A stretch of DNA of 64,000 bases from Accumulibacter sp. (GTDB lineage Bacteria > Pseudomonadota > Gammaproteobacteria > Burkholderiales > Rhodocyclaceae), in the NCBI GenBank assembly GCA_024235695.1, contig JACKLX010000007.1, positions 1 to 64,000 on the forward strand, written 5' to 3'. Made by a program: the position numbers and the translations under genes. The first letter of the stretch is position 1. Each line of letters opens with the position of its first letter. Shown here one piece after another: positions 47,601 to 56,246 of the stretch. Below the pieces are notes generated by a model. The model made no database searches. It worked only from the letters and a program-made list of their open reading frames with translations, and was not told the DNA's origin.

Positions 47601-47896
47601 TGCGCTTTCGGCCGATTCTGATGACTTCCTTCGCCTTCATCCTCGGCTGCGTACCGCTGGCAATTGCCAGCGGTGCCGGAGCCATTTCGCGTCAGGTCAT
47701 GGGTAGTACGGTGATCGGCGGCATGCTGGCAGCCACCGGCCTGGCCATCTTCCTTATCCCGGTGACCTTCTACGTCGTCGAGAAGATGTCGCACAAGGGT
47801 GACACGAGCGCCTCCCATCACTACGGCAGTGCCGACCCTGCCCAGGTCGGCGTCGCCGCGGAACCGGCAGGAAAGGAGGAAGCGCCCCATGCGTAA
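44693..47896 (+). CDS. RND multidrug efflux transporter (HAE1, AcrB/MexB type)
   Basis: A 1067-residue inner-membrane proton-driven pump. The start MSKFFINRPIVAMVISILMTLIGVIAM, the TM4 proton-relay aspartates in GLVVDDAIVVVEAVEHH and the second repeat (GLAAKNAILIVEFAKMEYEKG) with its relay lysine region in TM10 are standard. Twelve helices and two large periplasmic loops fit AcrB. It follows the adaptor by six bases and overlaps the outer-membrane gene by eight. Confidence 0.95.
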   Translation: MSKFFINRPIVAMVISILMTLIGVIAMSGLPIAQFPNIVPPEIKVNSTYTGADALTVEQAVATPIEQQMSGVDNMNYMYSINANNGQSTLTVNFDIATDANTDQLLAQMRQGQAESQLPADVRNYGVTVQKSTSSPLIMFALYSPNGTYDNVFLANYAYININDQMTRVKGIASVTVFGAGQYAMRLWVRPDQLAKLNITIPEIINAVKEQNTVNPAGTIGAEPVPPGQEFTYAVRAQGRLQSAEEFANIVLRANTDGSIVRVRDVARIELGAQTYSMEGRLNGKPAALVALYQMPGANALVAANGAKELMEKIKASFPPDLDYVVALDTTLSVTEGIKEIQHTLIEALVLVMIVVFVFLQGWRATLIPLLAVPVSLVGTFMLFPAFGFSINTLSLFGLVLAIGLVVDDAIVVVEAVEHHIENGLSAKDATMKAMDEVTGPVIAIAVILAAVFVPTAFIPGITGQLYQQFAVTIAISVIISAFNALTLSPALCAMLLRPKVKGSGPLQKFYDGFNRTFGRVTAGYVGICRIGIRRSILSLFFLVAVTVATGFFGKLTPAGFLPDEDQGYVYAGIQLPDASSLQRTAEIAAQAEELIMKVPGVKYTTTVIGYSMLSQVTNTYSAFFFVTLEEWAARKKPEEQYAAIKAELTKKLGGLPGAIGFAFPPPAIPGVGVSGGATFILEDRAGKDIAFLAENTNKFLEAARKRPELASVSSTFRPTVPQLFINVDQDKVLKQGVNIDDVYKTLQSFLGSGFINYFNRFGRQWQVYLQAEGDYRTNIENIGQFYVRNNKGEAVPLSALTSIRNIAGPEFTMRYNLYRSAQINASAAPGYSSAQVMRALEAVFAETMPNEMGYDYMGMSFQEQRAEQGVSPVVIFAFSLLCVFLILAAQYESWSLPFSVLLGTPVAIAGAFAALLLRGQELNVYAQIGLVMLIGLAAKNAILIVEFAKMEYEKGELSLAEATLKGAQLRFRPILMTSFAFILGCVPLAIASGAGAISRQVMGSTVIGGMLAATGLAIFLIPVTFYVVEKMSHKGDTSASHHYGSADPAQVGVAAEPAGKEEAPHA

Positions 47897-49328
47897 GCCC
47901 TTGACTGCCGTGCTGCTGGCAGTCCTTGCCGGTGGCTGCATGGTTGGGCCCGACTACGTTCGGCCGCAGGTGGACACGCCACCTGCCTGGCGCCTCAATG
48001 AACAGGATGCCAATGATCTCGCCAACACCGCCTGGTGGAAGCAGTTCGACGATCCGGTACTCGACGATCTGGTGAGCACCGCCCTGCACCAGAACCACGA
48101 TCTGCTGATCGCCACGGCGCGTATCGAGGAGTTTGCTGGCCGCTATGGCATCGTTCGCGCCGAACTCTTCCCGCAGGTGGGCGCCGGCTACGAGGCGAGC
48201 CGCCAGCGCAACACACTTCCCGGGGCCAACAATCCAGCCACCTACAATGCCTACCAGGCGGTGATCGCTGCCAGCTGGGAGATCGACCTCTGGGGACGCA
48301 TTCGCCGCCTCAACGAAGCCGCGAAGGCGCAACTGCTGGCCAGCGAGGATGCCCGGCGGGCGGTCGTCCTGTCGCTGGTCGGCCGGGTCGCCGGCGCCTA
48401 CGTGAACCTCCGCGACCTCGACCGCCAGCTCGAGATTGCCAGGGCGACGGCGAAAAGCCGAGGAGAGTCGTACGACGTCTTCAAGGATCGCTACATGGGC
48501 GGCGTCATCTCGATCCTCGAACTGAGCCAGAACAAGTCGCAGTACGACGAAGCGCTGGCCAGCATCCCGCCGATCGAAAAAGCGATCGCCCAGCAGGAGA
48601 ATGGTCTGAGCGTGCTGCTCGGCCGCAACCCCGGGCCAATCGCCCGCGGCAAGAACATCGACCAGCTGACCCTGCCGACGATCCCCGCCGGCCTGCCGTC
48701 GGACCTCCTCGAACGCCGGCCCGACATTCAGCTGGCCGAGCAGAACCTGATCGCCGCCAACGCCCTGATCGGCGCGGCCAAGGCCGCCTATTTCCCGACC
48801 ATTTCGCTGACCGGACTCTTCGGCTACGCCAGCAACGGACTGAGCAACCTGTTCGACAGCCAATCGAAGGTCTGGCAGTACGCAGCGCCGATCAGCATGC
48901 CGATCTTCACCGCCGGCGCCATCGCCGGTCAGGTCCAGGAAGCGGAAGCCGCGCAGCAGCAGGCGCTGTTCGCCTATCAGCGAACGATCCAGGAAGCCTT
49001 CCGCGAGGTTAACGACGCGCTGGTCAATCAGGAACGGACGCGCGAGCAGTTGCGGGCGCAGAAGCAGCAGGTACAGGCACTGGAACAATATTCCGCGACC
49101 GCCCGGCTGCGCTACGACAACGGCTATACCAGTTACATCGAAGTGCTCGATTCGGAACGAAGCCTGTTCAACGTTCAGCTGCAATACGCGCAGACACAGC
49201 AGGTGCAGTTTCAGGCGATGATCAACCTCTACCTGGCGATGGGTGGCGGCTGGGTAAACGAGGCCGCGGAAATGTCCAGCGCCAAGCCCGACAAGAATGC
49301 CATGCGGGATCCGGGCCCCACGCGCTGA
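47889..49328 (+). CDS. Outer-membrane efflux lipoprotein (OprM/NodT family)
   Basis: A 479-residue TolC-like channel from ATG 47889 (MRKPLTAVLLAVLAGGCMVGPDY). The lipobox is AGGC and the family start GPDYVRPQVDTPPAWR follows. Two OEP repeats with long helices span ~60-270 and ~275-460 (SWEIDLWGRIRRLNEAAKAQLLAS; ERRPDIQLAEQNLIAANA). Completes the RND pump. Confidence 0.93.
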   Translation: MRKPLTAVLLAVLAGGCMVGPDYVRPQVDTPPAWRLNEQDANDLANTAWWKQFDDPVLDDLVSTALHQNHDLLIATARIEEFAGRYGIVRAELFPQVGAGYEASRQRNTLPGANNPATYNAYQAVIAASWEIDLWGRIRRLNEAAKAQLLASEDARRAVVLSLVGRVAGAYVNLRDLDRQLEIARATAKSRGESYDVFKDRYMGGVISILELSQNKSQYDEALASIPPIEKAIAQQENGLSVLLGRNPGPIARGKNIDQLTLPTIPAGLPSDLLERRPDIQLAEQNLIAANALIGAAKAAYFPTISLTGLFGYASNGLSNLFDSQSKVWQYAAPISMPIFTAGAIAGQVQEAEAAQQQALFAYQRTIQEAFREVNDALVNQERTREQLRAQKQQVQALEQYSATARLRYDNGYTSYIEVLDSERSLFNVQLQYAQTQQVQFQAMINLYLAMGGGWVNEAAEMSSAKPDKNAMRDPGPTR

Positions 49329-49436
49329 TCCTGTTATTTGGCACCATGTCCTGGTCAGCCAGTGAATCCGTCATCGGCGACTTCCCCGCACAGCTTCCCG
49401 CAGCGGCACACCACCTTCAATCACCAGGAGAAAGCG

Positions 49437-50315
49437 ATGAGCAAGAAAGCAAAGTCAGCCAAGAAAGCCAGGCGTGAGAACATCTCCGGCCCGGATGCGC
49501 AGGCACCATCCGCCGTCAGCGACGCCTCGGTGCCAGCGAAGAAACTGTCCAACAAGGCCTACCTGAAGGAACTCGAAAAACTCGAGGCCGAGTTGGTTCA
49601 CCTCCAGCAATGGGTGGTTAGCAAGGGCCTCAAGGTGATCATCGTCTTCGAAGGCCGCGACGGAGCCGGCAAGGGCGGCACGATCAAGGCGATCACCGGT
49701 CGTGTCAGTCCGCGCATCTTCCGCGTCGTCGCGCTGCCCGCGCCGAATGACCGCGAGAAGAGCCAGATGTACCTGCAACGCTACCTGCCGCACTTTCCGG
49801 CAGCCGGCGAAGTGGTGATCTTCGACCGCAGTTGGTACAACCGCGCCGGTGTCGAGCGGGTCATGGGTTTCGCCAGCGAGGAGCAGGTGCAGGACTTCCT
49901 CAAGGGGGCGCCGCTGTTCGAAAAACTCATGGTCAGCAAGAACGACATCATTCTGCTCAAGTACTGGCTCGAAGTCGACATGGACGAGCAGACACGCCGC
50001 CTCGAGGCGCGCATAACCGACCCGCGCAAGCAATGGAAGCTGTCACCGATGGACCTCAAGTCCTACAGCCGCTGGTACGACTATTCGCGGGCGCGCGACG
50101 CCATGTTCGAGGCCACCGATTCCGAATGGGCGCCGTGGTTCGCGGCGCGATCCAACGACAAGAAGCGGGTACGGCTGAACATCATCAGGCACATTCTGAA
50201 CAGCATTCCCTACGAAGTGGCGAAACCCGCGAAAATCACCCTGCCCAAAAGGCAGAGCGCCGGCAAGTACCAGGCCAGCGTTCATCCCGTGAAATACGTC
50301 CCGGAAGTCTACTGA
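49437..50315 (+). CDS. ppk2: Polyphosphate kinase 2
   Basis: Transfers phosphate between polyphosphate and nucleoside di- or monophosphates. The 292-residue protein from ATG 49437 (after CAGGAGAAAGCG) has Walker A FEGRDGAGKGGTIKAI, Walker B VVIFDRSWYNRAGVERVMGF and the lid LRKQW-like DPRKQWKLSPMDLKSYSRW. Length and motifs fit the one-domain class I PPK2. The first 35 residues are Lys/Ala-rich. Fits an organism cycling polyphosphate. It lies 108 bases after the RND operon, possibly cotranscribed. Confidence 0.93.
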   Translation: MSKKAKSAKKARRENISGPDAQAPSAVSDASVPAKKLSNKAYLKELEKLEAELVHLQQWVVSKGLKVIIVFEGRDGAGKGGTIKAITGRVSPRIFRVVALPAPNDREKSQMYLQRYLPHFPAAGEVVIFDRSWYNRAGVERVMGFASEEQVQDFLKGAPLFEKLMVSKNDIILLKYWLEVDMDEQTRRLEARITDPRKQWKLSPMDLKSYSRWYDYSRARDAMFEATDSEWAPWFAARSNDKKRVRLNIIRHILNSIPYEVAKPAKITLPKRQSAGKYQASVHPVKYVPEVY

Positions 50316-50396
50316 GGCATGGCGACCTGGCCGATCCGCGACCGGGAATCGGCCGCTGCCCTGCTCCCAGACAAGTCTGTCAGGGCGGTCGACAGC

Positions 50397-51425
50397 TCAG
50401 AGATAACGACCGGCATCGTCAAGATTGATCTGCTGCGGAGGCGGCATTTCGCCGCGCGCGACGCGCGCCAGCACGAAGGCTCTGCGCATGGGTGGCGACC
50501 CGCCAAGTTCGGCAAGGGAAAAATCGACGTCGGCCGCGGCTTCGGAACTGGTGTCATCGACCAGGACGTTCATCGAACTCAGTCGCAGGCGTCTCGGCTC
50601 GACGCGTAGATAACGTTGCGGATTGCCGAGTACCGTCCGCAGGCAGTCGAGTTCCGCTTCGAGTACCGACTCGCCACCCCCCAGCGCGGCCAGTTGCCGC
50701 TCGTTTTCCAGCAGCTCCGCGTTCAATCGCGCCTGCTCGCTCGGCCTTGCCGGCGGCCCGCCGAACATCGATCCCAGGCCCGGCCCCTGCTGCTGAAGCA
50801 GCCGCAGTCGCGCCCGGATCAGCGAGCGACTTCCCTGCAGCTCCTGCCGCTCGAGACGATCCTCGGCGATCTCCGCCAAGGCCTGGCCGAGCAGGTACTC
50901 AAAGGCCTCGACCGCCGCGACGCGACGCAAGCGCGACTCGTCGCTACCGCAGATCCGCGCGCCGTGATCCGAGAAGCTGACATTGGTCTGGGCCACGTCG
51001 CGCTGCACCACGCCCCCGTGCACCACCATCCCGAAGACTTGCCGTTCCATGAACGCCATGCCCAGCACCAGGCAGGCCTCGTCCAGCTCGGGAAACTTGT
51101 CGAACAGCGTGCGTAGATTGCCAGCTCGGCCAAGCAGCCCGGGGATATCCGAAGCTGCGACGAAGAATGCCCGCAGCGTCGGATCGGAAGACCAGACCGC
51201 CGACGAAAGCGGTCGCGCAGCGGGTAGATCGTGGACCAGCGCGCGCAGAAATTCGATCGTCGTCGCGACGGCCGGCATCAGGCGTTTGTGACAGTCTGGC
51301 AACAGCTTGAGGCGGGGGTTGGTCAGCGTGATCGCCTTGTCGACTGCTCCGCGAAGCATCTCGTCAGACACCCGGTCCGGATCGAATTGAGCCGGCCGAT
51401 TCTTGAACCAGTCGAGAATCCCCAT
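50397..51425 (-). CDS. Unrecognised conserved-looking protein
   Basis: A 342-residue protein from ATG 51425 behind GAGGAGAAAG. The N-terminus MGILDWFKNRPAQFDPDRVSDEM is soluble; residues ~15-150 are alpha-helical; residues ~195-275 are charged and Leu/Gln/Arg-rich (DRLERQELQGSRSLIRARLRLLQQ, LNAELLENERQLAAL) and look like a coiled coil. No signal peptide, membrane helix or catalytic motif is seen. The tail is VARGEMPPPQQINLDD. Codon use is ordinary. It converges on ppk2 with an 81-base gap. I do not know its function. Confidence 0.7.
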   Translation of the reverse strand: MGILDWFKNRPAQFDPDRVSDEMLRGAVDKAITLTNPRLKLLPDCHKRLMPAVATTIEFLRALVHDLPAARPLSSAVWSSDPTLRAFFVAASDIPGLLGRAGNLRTLFDKFPELDEACLVLGMAFMERQVFGMVVHGGVVQRDVAQTNVSFSDHGARICGSDESRLRRVAAVEAFEYLLGQALAEIAEDRLERQELQGSRSLIRARLRLLQQQGPGLGSMFGGPPARPSEQARLNAELLENERQLAALGGGESVLEAELDCLRTVLGNPQRYLRVEPRRLRLSSMNVLVDDTSSEAAADVDFSLAELGGSPPMRRAFVLARVARGEMPPPQQINLDDAGRYL

Positions 51426-51873
51426 GGCTTTCTCCTCGCACGAAGCGCAAAGACTTGCGCAGATCATGGCAGCGCTGGTCGCGCCGCCGACGATTCGGCA
51501 GCGATCGGCGCTCCCGAGTAGTTCGACAGCCGCCACAACTATGGCGACGCAAACAGCATTGTACCTGCTGCGATAGCCCGTCGATCGACCGCTTCACCGG
51601 ACGACGTGGAACGTTCCGTGCCGCGTGCCGCCCGGCCCACGGCGAGGCACATCGAAGCCAGCGACGCCGACTGCGGCATCGACCGCCGCCGTGCATGCCG
51701 ATCGCGGCCCGAGCAGGCGCATGCGAAAGTCATCAAAGTCGCTTCGCCATTGCCACCACACGAATGCTTCAAGCATTGCGATCGCCGGGATGGCTACGAC
51801 ATGAACAATTCGCAAGATTCCTTTCGATAGGCGTATATTGCGAATCCGTGTCCTTTCGCCCGGAGCCAGGAAG
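51426..51873. other. Intergenic region, no clear gene
   Basis: Short frames on both strands (for example minus 51594-51815) have no recognisable domain or good start. The region separates the divergent unknown gene and SulP gene and should hold their promoters, but I cannot place them. Confidence 0.4.
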
Positions 51874-53604
51874 ATGAATGCTTCTGCCCTACTAAGGCAT
51901 CTGCAGACAGGGGTGCCGCTGCTCGCGACGCTGCGAAACTATCGACTGGCCTGGCTGAGCAAGGATTCGATCGCCGGCCTGTCGGCGTGCATCGTCTCGA
52001 TTCCGTCGGTGATTGCCTATGCCGAGCTGGTACACCTGCCGGCAATTACCGGCCTGTACGCGGCGCTGGCGGCGGCGATCGGCTACGCACTGTTTTCCAG
52101 TTCACGTCACGTCATCGCCGGACCCGATGCGGCGATCGGACTGCTCGCCGGTTCGGCGATCCTGCCGCTGTCGGGTGGCGATCCGGCACGCATCGTCGCC
52201 CTGGCGGCGGTGCTCAGCCTGCTGTCGGGTGTCGTGCTGCTGCTCGCCGCGCGACTGAAGCTGGGGGTCATCGCCGACCTGCTGTCGCGGCCGGTGCTGA
52301 TCGGCTACCTGAACGGCGCCTCGCTGGTGCTCATCGCGACGCAGCTCGGCAAGATGTTCGGCATCAAGACCGAGGGCGAGGAATTCTTCCAGATCGTCTA
52401 TACGGTATTCGAGAAACTGTCCGAGACGCATCTGGCGACTTTCATTTTCGGCGTGCTGCTGGTCGCCCTGCTGGTTGCCCTGGCGCGCTGGCTGCCGCGC
52501 GTACCAGGCGCGCTGGCGGTCTGCGCGGTGGCGATCACGGCCACTTTCGTCTTTGACCTGGGCAGCTACGGCATCGCCCTGGTCGGCGAGGTGCCCTCCG
52601 GTTTTCCGCATCTGTCGATTCCGTCGCTGCGCTGGGCAGATCTCGCGGCACTCGCACCGGCCGCCGTGGCGATCGCCTTCCTGGCATTTTCGGACGGTAT
52701 CCTGCTGGCACAGACCTTCGCCGAGAAGAACGGCTATGAAGTGCGCCCGAACCGCGAACTGGTCGCTCTGGGCTCGGCGAACATACTGGCCGGGCTCTGG
52801 CAGGGCTTTCCCGTTTCGGCCAGCCAGTCACGGACCTCGATCGTCGATTCGGCCGGCGGCAAGACACAGCTTGCGCAGGTGATCCTGGCCATCGGCCTGC
52901 TCCTGTTCCTGTTCTTCCTCACCGGTCTGATCGCGCTGCTGCCGAAAGTCGCGCTCGGCGCGATCCTGATCGTCACCGCCATCGGCATGCTGGAAGTAGC
53001 GTCGCTGAAGGGGCTGTACAAGATCGACCGGGTCGAGGCCGGCATTGCCCTGGGCGTCACCGCCGCAATCCTGCTGGCCGGCGTCGTGCCGGGGATCATT
53101 CTCGGTCTGCTGCTGTCGCTGGTCACGGTGCTGGTCGAGGTTTCGCGCCCCGATGACGCGGTGCTTCGCCGCTTGCGCAGCGACGGCAAGTTCCACGATT
53201 GTCTCGATGACGAGGAGGCAGAGAGCGTCCCCGGCCTGCTCGTTTACCGGCTCTACGCGCCGCTGATCTTTGCCAATGCCAGGCACGTGACGAATCGTAT
53301 CCGGACGCTGGTCGATGAAGCCGAGCCGCCGGTCAAGTGGCTGGTGATCGACGCGCAGGCGATCCACGACATGGACGTCACGGCGGCGCAGCGCTTTGTC
53401 GAGCTGCACCGGGAATTGATCGCCAGGGGGGTTGACGTCAAGATCGCCGATGCGCCGCGGCCTTTCCGCGAGGAACTCGCCAAGGTCGGGCTTTCCGAGG
53501 AAATCGGCGGGACGGACTTCTACGTTTCGGTCAAGCAGGCGACCCAGGACTTCGAGCGGCAGGCTGTTTCGCCAGCCGGGGAATCCGGCAAGACGCCGGA
53601 GTAG
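51874..53604 (+). CDS. SulP-family anion transporter with STAS domain
   Basis: A 576-residue transporter from ATG 51874. The SLC26/SulP core has about 12-14 helices (DSIAGLSACIVSIPSVIAYAELVHLPAITGLYAAL; FSSSRHVIAGPDAAIGLLAGSA), and a cytoplasmic STAS domain fills ~435-560 (LLVYRLYAPLIFANARHV, WLVIDAQAIHDMDVTAAQRFVEL). Substrates in the family are sulfate, bicarbonate, chloride or dicarboxylates; none can be chosen from sequence alone. Confidence 0.9.
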   Translation: MNASALLRHLQTGVPLLATLRNYRLAWLSKDSIAGLSACIVSIPSVIAYAELVHLPAITGLYAALAAAIGYALFSSSRHVIAGPDAAIGLLAGSAILPLSGGDPARIVALAAVLSLLSGVVLLLAARLKLGVIADLLSRPVLIGYLNGASLVLIATQLGKMFGIKTEGEEFFQIVYTVFEKLSETHLATFIFGVLLVALLVALARWLPRVPGALAVCAVAITATFVFDLGSYGIALVGEVPSGFPHLSIPSLRWADLAALAPAAVAIAFLAFSDGILLAQTFAEKNGYEVRPNRELVALGSANILAGLWQGFPVSASQSRTSIVDSAGGKTQLAQVILAIGLLLFLFFLTGLIALLPKVALGAILIVTAIGMLEVASLKGLYKIDRVEAGIALGVTAAILLAGVVPGIILGLLLSLVTVLVEVSRPDDAVLRRLRSDGKFHDCLDDEEAESVPGLLVYRLYAPLIFANARHVTNRIRTLVDEAEPPVKWLVIDAQAIHDMDVTAAQRFVELHRELIARGVDVKIADAPRPFREELAKVGLSEEIGGTDFYVSVKQATQDFERQAVSPAGESGKTPE

Positions 53605-54112
53605 GCTCTGTCCCCTGCTCGCGCGATCTCCGACGACCGGACAGTGAGTGCGTGCCGACATGACCCGGACTGACGGCCATGCCAGGCGCCTGCAACTGCG
53701 GCTCGTCGAGCGGGTTTCCGAATCACCGGCGTAACGAAAGCATTCAACACTCGACCCGGCGCCGCAAATGAACGAATGGCCTAGCGGCGTCCGATCGCTC
53801 GGTGGTCGCGTGCCGTGCCGTGAGAACCCTGCCGCACCATGGGCAGCAGGCAATCGACTGAAAACTGCCGCGCGTTCGAGGCTCCTCCAGGCTTGTCGGG
53901 AAACAGCTCGCAACTTGCGCGCGACAGGACTCACGACCACGAACTACGGCCGGGGCAACTCGGGGGAACGGCCAATAGCATAACAAAAAAGTCAACCATG
54001 CAAAAAGCAAAGTGCTAATCTGAAGCTTCGAGGGCGCGGGGACCGCCTGCCGAGTTCGTGGCGAACCAGACGCTTGCATTTTGCCGCTTCTTTTCCTACA
54101 GGAGGCACGATT
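53605..54112. other. Long upstream region of the lipoprotein-DASS-decarboxylase run
   Basis: About 500 bases without a supported gene. The last ~130 bases turn AT-richer (around 53980-54020), unlike the rest, and probably hold the promoter; TGCTAATCT near 54012-54020 is a weak extended -10 candidate. Confidence 0.4.
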
Positions 54113-54724
54113 ATGCGTTTACCCAGTGACTCAACCGGACGACATTGCTTGCGAACCATCGCCCTGCTTGGCGTGCTCTCGATCACAGCCTGCGGCCAGC
54201 GGGAAACTCCGCCGACGACTGCGGCGACGGCCACGACCGCGACGACCGAGCGCCCCGGGGCAGCCGACGCCAAGGGAGGCTTCACGGGCAACTGGACCAC
54301 CATCGGCAGCCGGCAGGTCCTCGACCTCGGACCCGGCCAGCAGGCAAGCATATTCCAACTCAGCGGTTCGATGCTGCTGAGTGGCAGGGAGCGCATCAAT
54401 CGCGGCTTTCAGGCGCAGCTGATCGGCTTTTCCGACACCACCACCGGCCTGCAGGGACGCAGCGTGTGGACGGACGAGCACGGTGACAAGGTCTTCAGCG
54501 AGTTGGGCGGCGAAGGCCTTGGCCCCGGTCAGTTGATCGAAGGCAAGTTCACCGGTGGCACCGGTCGCTACGCCGGAATCAGCGGTGAATACAGCTTCAA
54601 ATGGAAGCGCATCGGCGCTATCGAAGGCAACGAACTGACCGGGCGCGTCGTCGGTCTGAGTGGCTGGGCCCGCCTCGGCTCGTCCAGTGTGGTTGCTCCC
54701 ACCACTGCAGGAGGTCAACAATGA
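54113..54724 (+). CDS. Lipoprotein with small beta-barrel-like domain
   Basis: A 203-residue protein from ATG 54113 behind AGGAGG. The signal LRTIALLGVLSITACGQ has the lipobox ITAC. A Thr/Ala linker (~30-50) precedes a beta-rich domain with GGFTGNWTTIGS, FSDTTTGLQGRSVWTDEHGDKVFSEL and GKFTGGTGRYAGISGEYSFKWKR. The G-T-G-R-Y-x-G-x-x-G pattern resembles allene-oxide-cyclase-like/dirigent-type barrels. Function unknown. Its stop overlaps the DASS transporter start, so the two are probably made together, perhaps as a substrate-capturing or envelope partner. Confidence 0.7.
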   Translation: MRLPSDSTGRHCLRTIALLGVLSITACGQRETPPTTAATATTATTERPGAADAKGGFTGNWTTIGSRQVLDLGPGQQASIFQLSGSMLLSGRERINRGFQAQLIGFSDTTTGLQGRSVWTDEHGDKVFSELGGEGLGPGQLIEGKFTGGTGRYAGISGEYSFKWKRIGAIEGNELTGRVVGLSGWARLGSSSVVAPTTAGGQQ

Positions 54725-56136
54725 GCACAGCCGCTTTCGGAACGGGAAGAATCGTCAAGTTGGTGGGACTGCTGATTATCTTCTTTGGCCTCTGGTTCGC
54801 GCCGGTTCCCGAGGGATTGACCGTTGAAGCCTGGCATCTCTTTGCCGTCTTCGCGTCGGCGATCACCTCGGTGGTGCTCAATGTCTTCCCGCTATTCACT
54901 TCTGCCTTGCTGGCCTGCGCGATCGTCGTACTCACCAACACGCTGACGCCAGCCAAGGCCTACGGCGCCTTTGCCAACGCCATCGTGCTGCTGGTGGTGA
55001 CCGCTTTCCTGGTCTCGCAAGCGGTGGTCAAGAGCGGCCTCGGCAAGCGGATCAGTCTGCGGGTGATCACGGTATTCGGGAAATCGACGCTCGGCTTGGC
55101 GTACAGCATTTTCATCACCGACACCCTGATCGCCCCCGGCTTCCCGAGCAATACCGCCCGCGGTGGCGTGCTCTTCCCGGTCATCCTGGCGCTGGCGCAG
55201 AACAGCGGCTCGACGCCCGACGACGAGAACAAGCGACGTCTTGGCGGCTACCTGATGTTCTGCGGCATGGCCAGCCTGGCGATCACCTCGGCGCTGTGGT
55301 TCACCGCCACCTCGGGCAATCCGGTCGGAGCGTCACTGGCCGCCGATCAGGGCCTGAAAGTCGATTTCGGCTCGTGGCTGCTCGCCTCCTCCGTACCGTG
55401 TCTGGTGGTGATCGCCGTACTGCCGCTGCTGCTCTACAAGCTCTTCCCCCCTGGCATCACCAGCACCCCGGATGCTCCGGAGAACGCCCGCAAGGAATTG
55501 CGTACCATGGGGCCGATGTCGCGCCACGAGTGGATTACGGCTATCACCTTCGCGATCATGGTCACCGGCTGGATCCTGGCCGCTCCCTACAAGCTGAACC
55601 TGACGGCGATCGCCCTTGCCGGTCTCGCCACGCTGATGATCACCGGCGTTCTGACGATGGACGACATGAGCAAGCAGGGTGGCACGCTGGTGACTTTCAT
55701 CTGGCTGGCCGTTCTTTTCGGCATGAGCGGACAACTGAACGAAATGGGCTTCATGGGCTACGTCGGCGAGCGGTTGGCCGTCGGGCTGGAAGGTCTCGCC
55801 TGGCCGGTCGCCTACGTCGCGCTGCTGGTCATCTATGTCCTGCTCCACTTCGGCTTCGTCAGTCAGAACGCCCAGGTCCTGGCGCTGCTCGGCGTGTTTC
55901 TCGATGTCGGTGTGAAATCGGGCGTTCCCGTCGCCTTGATGGCTTATGCGCTGTTGTTTGCCAGCAGTTACTTCTCGGTCATCACGCCTCAGGGCGGCAG
56001 CCAGAACATCATCTTCGTCGCCAGCGGCTACCTGAAACAGAGCGAACTGTACCGCCTGGGACTGTCGACGACAGTCTTCTGTACCGTGGTTTTTCTGGTC
56101 ATCGGCACTCCCTGGATACTCTGGGTCGGCGGCTAG
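54721..56136 (+). CDS. DASS-family (divalent anion:sodium symporter) carboxylate transporter
   Basis: A 471-residue membrane protein with ~12-13 helices. Family marks are the first substrate/sodium loop in LIAPGFPSNTARGGVLFP, with SNT, and the second in FSVITPQGGSQNIIF. Relatives carry malate, succinate or 2-oxoglutarate. ATG 54721 lies in an ATGA overlap with the lipoprotein and follows AGGAGG. A decarboxylase gene starts 110 bases downstream, suggesting that substrate or counter-ion supply for it is the job. Confidence 0.88.
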   Translation: MSTAAFGTGRIVKLVGLLIIFFGLWFAPVPEGLTVEAWHLFAVFASAITSVVLNVFPLFTSALLACAIVVLTNTLTPAKAYGAFANAIVLLVVTAFLVSQAVVKSGLGKRISLRVITVFGKSTLGLAYSIFITDTLIAPGFPSNTARGGVLFPVILALAQNSGSTPDDENKRRLGGYLMFCGMASLAITSALWFTATSGNPVGASLAADQGLKVDFGSWLLASSVPCLVVIAVLPLLLYKLFPPGITSTPDAPENARKELRTMGPMSRHEWITAITFAIMVTGWILAAPYKLNLTAIALAGLATLMITGVLTMDDMSKQGGTLVTFIWLAVLFGMSGQLNEMGFMGYVGERLAVGLEGLAWPVAYVALLVIYVLLHFGFVSQNAQVLALLGVFLDVGVKSGVPVALMAYALLFASSYFSVITPQGGSQNIIFVASGYLKQSELYRLGLSTTVFCTVVFLVIGTPWILWVGG

Positions 56137-56246
56137 CTGGAACCAGCCGGGGATACCGGGCCCGTGCTCGCCGCGGGCATCTCGGACGAGCGAAAGCGCC
56201 CACCTAGCCGGCGGCAGCGAACCGCCGGTCCTTCTGGAGACAAGTC

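Noticed and set aside
51594-51815. Possible small minus-strand protein (MRIVHVVAIPAIAML...)
   Set aside because: Has a hydrophobic start, but no ribosome site, no family and a degenerate tail.
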